From NCBI RefSeq assembly GCF_010646885.2, contig NZ_CP050700.1:3808501-3872500 (forward strand): a stretch of DNA of 64,000 nt, in the 5' to 3' direction. Below the pieces are notes generated by a model that worked only from the letters and a program-made list of their open reading frames with translations, searched no databases and had not been told where the DNA came from. The stretch comes from Desulfopila sp. IMCC35008. GTDB taxonomy: Bacteria > Desulfobacterota > Desulfobulbia > Desulfobulbales > Desulfocapsaceae. The position numbers were made by a program, and so were the translations under genes. Shown here in pieces: positions 25,568-33,617 of the stretch. Numbering within the stretch: the first letter of the stretch is position 1; each line of letters begins with the position of its first letter.

Positions 25568-26998
25568 TTAAAAATCAATTTGTAAACGCGTTCCGAGGGC
25601 GTATGCAGTATCAACTGATGGAACAGTTGAGTCGATAACCTGTGCGTTAACGCTCAGGTGAATTGCAGGTGTCACCTCAAAGTTGTAGAAGGCCTCTGCG
25701 GCATGCTCGAAACTGTCAACCTCGATACTTAAAAAATCAAGGCTACCTCTCATGTCGCTGGAGATGTGTGTGCCACTCCAGCCAATCCCCCATTGATCAG
25801 AGTCTCTGCCAGGAATGAGCATGCCATATCCGCCAACCCCAAAGCTATAGAACTGATCGATTACATTGCGATCTGCAGGTGCCCACCCGGCACGACCGAA
25901 AATGCCGAACCCAACCGGGGGCAGGCCTTTGCGCCCTGTATCAGGATTGCCGTCCTTGACCCAGAGATATTGATCGAAGTTCAGCAGAAGCGTATAATTC
26001 TCCGATTCATTCGCAACCGGCACCTCACCAGTGATCGAACCGATAAGTTGACGCGGACAGATGTCGAACTTTAATATTTCTTTATTGCTGTAACCGGCAA
26101 TGATGCGATAATTGCCCGGCAGGTTTTCGCCGAGTGTCGGCGAAAACTGGTACTGCAGACCGAGTGTATATTCTCCGTTGAAATTGTCGAAACCGGTAGT
26201 CGTCCCGTTACCGTCACTCTGGATACCGATAAGGGCGACGGTGTGCTTTTTGCTGGGTGTCCAGACACCACCCAAACCCAGCGATGTATAAGGAACGAAT
26301 GCTCCCAGGATGGGATTGTTTACAAGCCCCGTGGACAAGAACTGGGTATGCTCGTTATTGGCGAACAAATTGTTATCGGCCAGACCGGCCCAATTTACTT
26401 TTCCCGCGAGCACAAGAAAATCGGCCGGCAGTGCCTGCACCAGATAGAGTTCAGGCAAAACAAGTCCCTCATTTTCTCCTGGCGTCGGCATAGTGGCATC
26501 GAAGTTGGGGGGAAGAAGGTTGCCGGTGTCGGAGTTGATGCTTTTGTCAGCCTGCCAGGAGCTTTCAGCATGCAGAAATACAGCCCCGCCGGACCAAAGC
26601 CCGGCCTTGCCGGTGTCGAGCGTCAACCAGTAATCTGCAGTTCCGTTGTACCGGGCGTCTCCATTATCCTCCCCCCCAGACATATTTCCTTGTAGAAACT
26701 GGGTCACGGACATGTCCAGGTATATTCCGTGATCAGTCAACGTATCTCGGATACCGCCCAAATCGTCGAACAGAAAGCTGCGCTCAGAGAGATCTCCATT
26801 AATCATGTTTGGATCACCATAAAATTTTTGATAGCGTCGTAACTGAAAATAGAGCTCCGGTGCCACTTCTGAGAGAGCGATTTTGCCCGATGACTCGTTT
26901 TTTTCGACTTGTGCCGTTTCTTCCGCTATTGATATCTGCACATCAACGCTTCCAACAGCAAATACTGACACTAACAACCATATCACTGTTTTCAACAT
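25568..26998 (-). CDS. Carbohydrate-selective porin, OprB family
   Basis: The 476-residue product has a signal peptide (residues 1-25, ending SIAEE) and the OprB layout. A region around residues 75-110 (LFDDLGGIRDTLTDHGIYLDMSVTQF) is typical of the start of the OprB barrel. It is followed by YWLTLDTGKAGLWSGGAVFLHAESSW, LPELYLVQAL, LAGKVNWAGLADNNLFANNE and FGIFGRAGWAPADRNVI. The last residue is Phe (LGTRLQIDF), as needed for outer-membrane assembly. OprB porins let sugars and other carbohydrates cross the outer membrane. The gene is monocistronic. One copy of the recurrent 18-bp element lies about 570 bases upstream, beyond an L,D-transpeptidase relic. Confidence 0.88.
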   Translation of the reverse strand: MLKTVIWLLVSVFAVGSVDVQISIAEETAQVEKNESSGKIALSEVAPELYFQLRRYQKFYGDPNMINGDLSERSFLFDDLGGIRDTLTDHGIYLDMSVTQFLQGNMSGGEDNGDARYNGTADYWLTLDTGKAGLWSGGAVFLHAESSWQADKSINSDTGNLLPPNFDATMPTPGENEGLVLPELYLVQALPADFLVLAGKVNWAGLADNNLFANNEHTQFLSTGLVNNPILGAFVPYTSLGLGGVWTPSKKHTVALIGIQSDGNGTTTGFDNFNGEYTLGLQYQFSPTLGENLPGNYRIIAGYSNKEILKFDICPRQLIGSITGEVPVANESENYTLLLNFDQYLWVKDGNPDTGRKGLPPVGFGIFGRAGWAPADRNVIDQFYSFGVGGYGMLIPGRDSDQWGIGWSGTHISSDMRGSLDFLSIEVDSFEHAAEAFYNFEVTPAIHLSVNAQVIDSTVPSVDTAYALGTRLQIDF

Positions 26999-27313
26999 TA
27001 TCTAAGTCTCCTTCTTTAGTGTGGTTCACTTGGGTTCTGAGCTGGCACGAAATTCTCTTCTGGTACAGTCGACTGGCCGTTGACAAGTGAGGGGCACTGC
27101 AAAAGGATCTCGAGCTAGCAGCAGCCACCGTGTTTAATCACGACGCACTGGTTCAGATAATGGACATCAGCAGGCGATACTGGGATGTGTTCTTCATTAG
27201 ACCTGAGCTGAGAAACACACATAGTGCGACATGCCGACCACACCAGGAAAAGGATCGGTAAAGGCTCGTGCCAGATGACTGTTGCATGAGCAGCCTGGTT
27301 AAAAATACGTGCA

Positions 27314-27463
27314 TCATCCATTACGATCCGGGCTAAACAATGCCTTGGCCAGCAATTGATCCCGTCCGTAAATATCCGCATAAAAATAGAGCATGTTCTC
27401 TGTAGTATCCATATACGCTGTGTGATACAAAATGTAGATCGGCATGGGGCTAACAGTAGATCC
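27314..27463 (-). pseudogene. Relic of an L,D-transpeptidase (YcbB-type) C-terminus
   Basis: A stop-bounded frame of 49 codons reads VSPMPIYILYHTAYMDT, then FYADIYGRDQLLAKALFS before the stop. This matches the extreme C-terminus of large periplasmic L,D-transpeptidases (pattern P-I-Y-x-L-Y-x-T-A-x-x-D and D-I-Y-G-R-D), which cross-link peptidoglycan through 3-3 bonds. The rest of the gene is missing: an in-frame stop at 27464 bounds it upstream, so this is the remnant of a deleted gene. Confidence 0.7.
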
Positions 27464-27566
27464 TCAAATCTTTTTATCGATATGTGCAACCGTTTGACTC
27501 AATCCCTCAGATTAAGAGGAATCACAACTATTTCATTTACTATGGCTGAAAACATGACACATTTCT

Positions 27567-27584
27567 ATTGGACTTAAGGTTAAT
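27567..27584 (+). promoter_or_regulatory. Recurrent 18-bp element, diverged copy
   Basis: ATTGGACTTAAGGTTAAT matches ATTGGACCTTAGGGCAAT at 13 of 18 positions and keeps the preceding TCT. It lies about 570 bases upstream of the OprB-type porin gene. Confidence 0.45.
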
Positions 27585-27909
27585 ATCATCAATGAAACAA
27601 AATCTGTAGACCACGTAATCGGAGCCTGCAGGTTTTGTCTTGTCAAATTAGAGACTGTTCTTGTAAACACTGATGCTCGAGTGCAGAAAGCCAAAACAGT
27701 GATCGCGCAAAGTCAATCATTGCAAGGCGAGAGTCACTTTTAACGATTGTCTTTCTATAGATGTGCTCGCGAAACGCATGAGCAACCATATGAATCGGCA
27801 CTTCCCAAATGCATAGATTGATTAATGACGAAGGCTGTGATCTTGCCCACGTCAATTCAGAGGGACATGGCCAAATCCGAAATGAGAATAGATCTAAAGA
27901 TCTTTCTCA

Positions 27910-28359
27910 TTATTGGCTGTTGTTCTCCCCTAAGTCTGTATAAAGTGTGTCAAAATACGCCTTTTTGATTACGGCCATAACAATTGCCGTTGTCCAACCG
28001 AACATGATAATGCCGTTGGCAGCTTCAAAGGAGGTTAGAAGCCTCCATTGTTCAGCAAGCACTATGTCTCCATAGCCAAGTGTAGTGTAGGTGACCATTG
28101 AAAAATAAACGGCTTCCTCAAAACCTTTAACCGCTCCAAACGCCAGATAGGGGATTGCCCACAACAATACCTCCAACAGTGAAAAACAGAACATGATAAT
28201 AACAATAGCTGCAACACCAAAAGCACGTCTATGCAATAATTGATCTCTTAGCATACCCGGTTTTAATTTAATCAGTCGTATTGACAGCATCATTCCTGCT
28301 GAATGAACGACTGTCGTTATCACTATCATCACAATGGCAATCGCAACATTGAACAGCAT
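27910..28359 (-). CDS. Small ion channel protein with potassium selectivity filter
   Basis: The 149-residue product has three hydrophobic segments (about residues 3-28, 48-72 and 108-132). A pore loop, YFSMVTYTTLGYGDIV (about residues 85-100), contains the potassium selectivity filter TLGYGD. It belongs to the two-helix Ion_trans_2 type of channel, with one extra N-terminal helix. Such proteins form tetrameric K+ channels in the inner membrane. There is no cytoplasmic RCK or nucleotide-binding domain, so any gating is unknown. It is on the same strand as the efflux operon that precedes it by about 190 bases, but a long gap separates them and co-transcription is uncertain. Confidence 0.85.
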   Translation of the reverse strand: MLFNVAIAIVMIVITTVVHSAGMMLSIRLIKLKPGMLRDQLLHRRAFGVAAIVIIMFCFSLLEVLLWAIPYLAFGAVKGFEEAVYFSMVTYTTLGYGDIVLAEQWRLLTSFEAANGIIMFGWTTAIVMAVIKKAYFDTLYTDLGENNSQ

Positions 28360-28548
28360 CTCATCACTCTTGTAATTATTTGTTCCAAATTCTCATGATA
28401 TTATTAATGCTTTTCGCAACACCAATATACCGTGAAGTAAAGGGCCTTTGTCGTTTTTTGCATATCATATTAATGGGTTGAACAGATGCGCCGTCACAAT
28501 GGCAGCAATGAGTCCCAAAAAAGAGACGACAAGCAACGGCGGGCTCTT

Positions 28549-30711
28549 TTAGAAACGCGACTCGTGCAGGCGCTGCCAGTCTATGTGTTCAAGTTCGACC
28601 ACCACGCCGCGGATAGCACCCTGCAAGCCTCGACAGGAACCCAGCAGGCGATACACGCGTTGGCCTTCCTCCCGCGTCAGATCCGCATCGCCGAGAAGTT
28701 CCTCCACGACACGCTGCAGGTCATCCCCGGCCTGATCCAGTTGGTCCCTGCAGCGACTGCTATTGAAAACCGCTGGATCCTGCGCGAGCTGCTCCATGGA
28801 TATCGCCAGGCTCGTGTGCAGGTTGTCGCCCCAGGAACGCAGCTTACCAATGCGCTGAAGATGCATTGCCTCGCGATGAGCCTCCTGCAGATCCCCAATG
28901 CGATGGCTGAATAACTGCATGCTGCCCAACAACGCCTCCAGGTGCTTGCGGTCCGCGTCTCCCAATGCTGCTCGAGACAGCACCGAGGCCCAGACTTTGA
29001 GTCGTGACGGCAAGGCGGACAATTGATGCCTGTGAAACCCGCGGCGCCAGCGGTACAGACGATTGCTTTGGCCCGCGACGGCAAGGTCCCTCAGCAGGAA
29101 TGCGGCACTCTGCCAATACCGCCGAAACTGCGCACGCAGCCGATCCTCGGGCCTGAAGGATATAGGGAAGCGCCATGCGATAGCCATGAAGGTCACGAAC
29201 AGCACGCCCACTATGAGAAAGTTCGCGAACACCAGGAAACTGTAGACCTGCTGGTTGTCGGCACCCATGATCAGCACCAGCATGGTCATCCACAAGCCTC
29301 TCGTCATCTTTGCCCTGGGATCACTGTAGATGTAAGCCACGGCAAAAATTGCCGCGAAGAGAAAGCTGCCGAACTCCAAGAAACCGGACAGGTGCGGCAT
29401 AATGAACATATAGAAAACACCGCCGAACAACCCGCCCAGGACGACCGGTTTGTACATCATTGTCGCCTGCGCATGGGAGCTCTGGCCCAAGGCCATTGAA
29501 AAGGCATTGGTCAACGCTACAGTCGCCACTACGATAGGAACTGCTTCCACATAGATGACCGCCAGGAACACCAGCCACAGCGCGGTGGTTTGCCGGATCG
29601 TGGTGCTGAGCCGGTCCAGGTCGATGGTCCAGGGTTCAGGCTGCTCACGCGGACCATTCTCATACTCAGTGCGGGGTTCGCCACTGCGAATACTGCTGGC
29701 GCTGTCAAACAGCGACGCCGCGAGGCTTCCAACGGCCAGCACACGGTCTCGGCAGGAAACCACCGCAGCGCGCTGAAAGTACGACAGCTCGCCCATGGCT
29801 TGCTCATCAAGCGGCAGCTCCAGCACTTTCCGTTCGTGCAGCGCCGGCTGGCCAGACATGAGCCGGTCCACACCCTGGAAGCAGATCTCCACCCCGGCGA
29901 TGAAATTGTCCCAGTCGGGTATGTAGCGCCGCAGGTCGAGACCCTCGAATTCCTCGAAACCCGAATTCCAACGATCAAACGCCATGTGCAGCGCCCGAAC
30001 ATTGCGAAGATGACTGGACCAAGCGCCGGCCATGAGGCGAACATCCGGATTGTCGTAAGCTGCCCCCTCGAGCTTGCCGCCCAGCGTGGGAAGTTGCGTG
30101 GCCACCTTTGCCATGGGTTCCTGCAGGCCTCCGACCGCGGCCTTGCCCACCAGCAGATGGATATAGCCACTGAAGAGCTGGTGCTGCAAGCGGCAAATAT
30201 CCCGCACGGCATTGACGAAATCTTCGCCGCCGCGTCGTGGCCAGACCAGTACCGCCACCAAGCTGTAGACGATGGCGCCCAGGGTGGTCTGCTGGACCCG
30301 TAGGATCGCCAGGTCAAATGTGGCGGGCCCGACCAAGCCGCCCGATTCGCCGAGGATGGCGATGATGGGCAGGTTAAAGCCGGCATTGAACCAGGCCGAT
30401 TTTCGCAGAGAACCGCCGGTCATGTGATAGCTGCATACGGCGATTATTGCGCTGAGGCTAATAAGGAAAAGCCAGCGATCCTGCGGGAACACTGAGACGA
30501 CAAGCAGCGCCAGACTGGCACCGACGGCCGTGCCCATGATACGATCGATGCCGGCATTAACCGATTCGCCGGCTGTCGCCAGGCTGCAGAAAATCACCGA
30601 CAAGGCTGCCCAGAACGTCCTGTCCCAGTCCATCGTCAGCGAGATGCCGTAGGTGATCACCATCGCCAAGGCGATCTTGAAAGACTCTTTTGCTTTTGTG
30701 GAAATTGTCAT
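28549..30711 (-). CDS. FUSC-family inner-membrane efflux protein (second copy)
   Basis: The 720-residue product has two clusters of membrane helices (about residues 12-175 and 375-505), separated by and followed by cytoplasmic helical regions. This is the FUSC/aromatic-acid-exporter layout seen in AaeB. FWAALSVIFCSLATAGESVNAGIDRIMGTAVGA and LWLVFLAVIYVEAVPIVVATVALTNAFSMALGQ are typical. I start at the ATG at 30711 because the product then has the same length, 720 residues, as the paralog at 33618-35780 and aligns with its start. A GTG at 30753 is possible. It is the last gene of an efflux operon whose adaptor and outer-membrane partner are encoded upstream. It is visibly more GC-rich than its paralog, hinting at separate origin. 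Confidence 0.88.
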   Translation of the reverse strand: MTISTKAKESFKIALAMVITYGISLTMDWDRTFWAALSVIFCSLATAGESVNAGIDRIMGTAVGASLALLVVSVFPQDRWLFLISLSAIIAVCSYHMTGGSLRKSAWFNAGFNLPIIAILGESGGLVGPATFDLAILRVQQTTLGAIVYSLVAVLVWPRRGGEDFVNAVRDICRLQHQLFSGYIHLLVGKAAVGGLQEPMAKVATQLPTLGGKLEGAAYDNPDVRLMAGAWSSHLRNVRALHMAFDRWNSGFEEFEGLDLRRYIPDWDNFIAGVEICFQGVDRLMSGQPALHERKVLELPLDEQAMGELSYFQRAAVVSCRDRVLAVGSLAASLFDSASSIRSGEPRTEYENGPREQPEPWTIDLDRLSTTIRQTTALWLVFLAVIYVEAVPIVVATVALTNAFSMALGQSSHAQATMMYKPVVLGGLFGGVFYMFIMPHLSGFLEFGSFLFAAIFAVAYIYSDPRAKMTRGLWMTMLVLIMGADNQQVYSFLVFANFLIVGVLFVTFMAIAWRFPISFRPEDRLRAQFRRYWQSAAFLLRDLAVAGQSNRLYRWRRGFHRHQLSALPSRLKVWASVLSRAALGDADRKHLEALLGSMQLFSHRIGDLQEAHREAMHLQRIGKLRSWGDNLHTSLAISMEQLAQDPAVFNSSRCRDQLDQAGDDLQRVVEELLGDADLTREEGQRVYRLLGSCRGLQGAIRGVVVELEHIDWQRLHESRF

Positions 30712-30767
30712 GGTGTCTTTAGCTGGTTCGGGGTTTACACGGCTCAGCCCCACTGACAGACGTTACA

Positions 30768-32276
30768 CTACTGGCTTGTGCCATCCTGGTCACCGCTGTC
30801 CAATGTACCGTCCCAGTAACCAGTTCTTTCCAGCATCTCTGCTTTGGTTCTGGCAGGCAACATATCCACGGGATTGTTCTGTTTGCGAATTTCCCAGCCT
30901 CCACCCAGTGCTTTAAAGACACGGATAAGATTGGTAGCTGTCGAACCGCGTGCCTCTGCGAGCAAGTCCTGCTGTCCCAGATTGTCTTTGAGGATGCTTA
31001 TCAACCAGTTGAAGGTAATCTCTCCCTCCTTATATTGGATGGTCGCCGTATCAACCGCTTGTTGTGTTGCCTTGGCTGCTACACGGTAATATTTGAGCTG
31101 TTCATGGGATTTCAGGTAGGCGACAATGGCATCCTCTACATCACCCTGCGCCTCCAGCACCGTATTGCGGTAATCAACCAAAAGCTGCTGAAAAAGGGCG
31201 TCCTGCAACCTTACATTGCTCTTTAAACGACCATAGTTGAAGATGTTCCATTCGAACATGCCGAACAAACTCCAGATCTGGGCATCGTTGGTAAAGAGAT
31301 CACCGCTGTTCATGGCTTCTGTACCGATTGAGCCGCCAATGGAGAGATGCGGGTAGAGTTCTGTTATAGCAAAACCGATCTGAGAGCTCTGTGCGGCAAG
31401 CTGGCGTTCGGCTAGACGGATATCAGGCCGACGTCGCAGGAGATCCTGTGGCATTCCTATCGCGATGGTGGCTGAAGTCTCAGGAATATCCTGCCCTTTA
31501 CTGAGCAGCGCAGTGAAATTTGCTGGCGGTTCACCTAAGAGAATAGCCAGACCGTTGTGCAGCTGCTGCAGCGACGTTTCAAGTGCAGGCACTGATGCTT
31601 TGGTGTTATTCAACAGACTCTCTGCCTGATTCAGGTCCAGCCTGCTCACTTCACCCGCCCTAAATTTAGCTTGTGCGATGCGCATGCTCTCTTCCTGCAG
31701 GACAATGTTCTGTCTGGCAACGTTTAATCGCTGCTGATTGGTCCTGATCAGCACATAATTCTGTGCAACCTGGGAAACCAGGGAAACGAGTATGCCGTCA
31801 TAACTGGCAACGCTGGCATCAAGAGCCGCCGACGCCGAGTCGACCTGATCTTGGAACCGACCCCAGAAATCGATCTCCCAACCCACGTTGAAACCGATAC
31901 TGTAATCGTTGAAGGTCAGACCCGTTTGTTTCTGACGCGAGGCGGAGCCGGTGGCCTGTTGCTGTTGTGGAAACTGGGAACCTATGGCAATTGCCAGCTG
32001 TTGTTGCGCCTGGAGCACTCGAAGCGCTGCCGATCGAAGGGTGAGGTTCTCATTAAAGGCCATGCCGACCAACTGGTCCAATTCCGGATCACCGAAAGCA
32101 TCTGACCACCACCGGTCAGTAGTCTGCTGGTCCGTGTCCAGCTTTCGGCTGTCCATCTCAATCCAGTTTTCTTCCACTGGAGCCTCAGGATACTTATACT
32201 CGGGTCCGATGCTGAAACAGCCACTAAGCAGAAAGGGCAGAAGCAGTGTGCATGCTAGAATAGGGTAACGTATCAT
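30768..32276 (-). CDS. Outer-membrane efflux lipoprotein, NodT/TolC type
   Basis: The 502-residue product starts with a lipoprotein signal peptide with lipobox LLSGC at residues 16-20, followed by FSIGPEYKYPE, the usual NodT-type N-terminus. Two outer-membrane-efflux repeats with long helices follow (WWSDAFGDPELDQLV, ENLTLRSAALRVLQA; ARQNIVLQEESMRIAQAKFRAGEVSRLDLNQAES; PQDLLRRRPDIRLAERQLAAQ). It forms the trimeric channel that carries substrate across the outer membrane in partnership with the HlyD-type adaptor. Its start overlaps the adaptor stop by four bases, so it is translationally coupled. Confidence 0.93.
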   Translation of the reverse strand: MIRYPILACTLLLPFLLSGCFSIGPEYKYPEAPVEENWIEMDSRKLDTDQQTTDRWWSDAFGDPELDQLVGMAFNENLTLRSAALRVLQAQQQLAIAIGSQFPQQQQATGSASRQKQTGLTFNDYSIGFNVGWEIDFWGRFQDQVDSASAALDASVASYDGILVSLVSQVAQNYVLIRTNQQRLNVARQNIVLQEESMRIAQAKFRAGEVSRLDLNQAESLLNNTKASVPALETSLQQLHNGLAILLGEPPANFTALLSKGQDIPETSATIAIGMPQDLLRRRPDIRLAERQLAAQSSQIGFAITELYPHLSIGGSIGTEAMNSGDLFTNDAQIWSLFGMFEWNIFNYGRLKSNVRLQDALFQQLLVDYRNTVLEAQGDVEDAIVAYLKSHEQLKYYRVAAKATQQAVDTATIQYKEGEITFNWLISILKDNLGQQDLLAEARGSTATNLIRVFKALGGGWEIRKQNNPVDMLPARTKAEMLERTGYWDGTLDSGDQDGTSQ

Positions 32277-33382
32277 TGTCCTCTCTCTGCTGATTTATCG
32301 GGTCGGGTTCTAACCAATACCGAGGCGGTAGTACCTACTCGTAACCGCACATTTTCAGGGGCCTCATCGAGATGTATTCTCACAGGCACCCGCTGGGCAA
32401 GCCGTATCCATTCAAAAGTTGGGCTGATATTTGGCAGAAGGTCATAACCGGTACTGCCATCCTGCTGGGAGATGCCCCATCCCAGGCTGTCGACCGTTCC
32501 CTTAAGAGTCTGATCAGGATAGGTCATCAAGGTGACCATGGCTTCATCACCTTGCTGAATATTGGCGATCAAGGTCTCTCTAAAAAAACCCTGCACCCAG
32601 TAGCTGTTCACATCAATCAGTGCCAGGGCCGGCTGATTTGCCACGGCGTTACTGCCAAGTCGTAGGTTGAGGTTGGTAACATAGCCATCTACAGGAGCCT
32701 CCACTGTGGTAAACTCAAGATTCAGTTCGGCCTGCCGAAGGGCAGCACGTGCCGCCCGGATGCTGGCATTGGCATCGCCAAGCTTGCCCACCTTTGCCTT
32801 GGCTTCATAAAGAGCGGCTTCCGCCTGGCTTAAGGTAGCCTTGGACTGGGCTAACGCAGCCACGGCACCTTGATGCTGTTCAACAGCAACCTCGTAATTG
32901 GCCTTTGTACTCTCCACTGCTTTCTGGGAAGTGGCCTGTTGCGGCAAAAGCTCCTGCTGTCGTTCATATTCCGCCTTGTTTTTTTCAATCACGGAATTAA
33001 GCTGACGCACCCTGCTGTCTGCCTGCAGCACGGCGGCCTTTGCTGCTTCGACCTGAGCCTTTGCGGCCTGAATCTGACGGAGGCCGGCCTCATAGCTGTC
33101 ACTGGTCCTATCAAGATTTGCCTGTGCCTGTTCGTAGTTTGCTTGAAAAGTTCGTGGATCGATGACAAACAATACGTCCCCTGCTTTTACGAACTGGTTG
33201 TCTTTTATGGGAAGCGATACAATAGGTCCGGAAACCCGTGAGGTTACCTGGATAATATCAGCCTGAACCTGCCCGTTACGCGTCCATGGGTTTTGAATAT
33301 AGTCTTTATATTTAAAGAAGATAATGGCGGCGGCTACCAGCACAAGAAATCCGGTTGTCACAGTTTTTAGCGATATTTTCAT
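32273..33382 (-). CDS. HlyD-family periplasmic adaptor (membrane-fusion protein)
   Basis: The 369-residue product has one N-terminal membrane anchor (TVTTGFLVLVAAAIIFF, residues 7-23). A biotinyl-lipoyl half motif (VTSRVSGPIVSLPIKDNQFVKAGDVLFVIDP), a long coiled-coil hairpin with many Ala, Gln and Glu residues (about 80-210) and a beta-barrel region (APVDGYVTNLNLRLGSNA) follow. This is the EmrA/AaeA-type adaptor linking an inner-membrane pump to the outer-membrane channel. It starts 3 bases after the DUF1656 gene, with AAGGTG upstream, and ends overlapping the outer-membrane protein gene. The pump partner is presumably one or both FUSC proteins of the operon. Confidence 0.93.
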   Translation of the reverse strand: MKISLKTVTTGFLVLVAAAIIFFKYKDYIQNPWTRNGQVQADIIQVTSRVSGPIVSLPIKDNQFVKAGDVLFVIDPRTFQANYEQAQANLDRTSDSYEAGLRQIQAAKAQVEAAKAAVLQADSRVRQLNSVIEKNKAEYERQQELLPQQATSQKAVESTKANYEVAVEQHQGAVAALAQSKATLSQAEAALYEAKAKVGKLGDANASIRAARAALRQAELNLEFTTVEAPVDGYVTNLNLRLGSNAVANQPALALIDVNSYWVQGFFRETLIANIQQGDEAMVTLMTYPDQTLKGTVDSLGWGISQQDGSTGYDLLPNISPTFEWIRLAQRVPVRIHLDEAPENVRLRVGTTASVLVRTRPDKSAERGQ

Positions 33383-33385
33383 GAG

Positions 33386-33598
33386 TCACACCTTGATAAT
33401 AAAAGTACCTATTAAAATTGTATAAATGATTGTCAGTGCCAGAGACGCGAGTGGAGGATTTGCAAAAAAACGCGAAAGACGATAGCGATTGAGCAGCTGA
33501 GTGGTCACGCTGCTGGCCGTTAATCCCAAAATGCCAGCAACAAGCAAGGGCGGCATATAGATCCCGCTGATAAAAAATTCATGGGGTACAGAACTCAT
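33386..33598 (-). CDS. DUF1656 small membrane protein (AaeX-like)
   Basis: The 70-residue protein has two hydrophobic helices (about residues 16-34 and 48-67), with PHEFFISGIYMPPLLV at its start. This fits the DUF1656/AaeX family, small inner-membrane proteins found next to AaeA/AaeB-type efflux genes. Function is unknown, but the constant gene neighbourhood indicates a structural or accessory part of the pump. It lies 19 bases after the upstream FUSC gene and 3 bases before the adaptor gene. Confidence 0.85.
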   Translation of the reverse strand: MSSVPHEFFISGIYMPPLLVAGILGLTASSVTTQLLNRYRLSRFFANPPLASLALTIIYTILIGTFIIKV

Positions 33599-33617
33599 AA
33601 TTCATCCTTATTGGTAT

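Larger units (their letters stand above)
26999..27909. other. Intergenic region with L,D-transpeptidase relic and regulatory element
   Basis: About 900 bases without an intact gene. The relic (27314-27463) and an 18-bp element (27567-27584) are listed separately. A 70-codon minus frame at 27643-27855 has no ribosome site and no recognisable composition, so I do not call it. Confidence 0.5.

Noticed and set aside
26998..27100. Sigma-54-like TGGCAC sequence near 27040
   Set aside because: The -12 element is TCTC instead of TTGC and no gene lies downstream in that direction.
27643..27855. 70-codon minus-strand open frame
   Set aside because: No ribosome site, no hydrophobic or helical pattern, and no family match.
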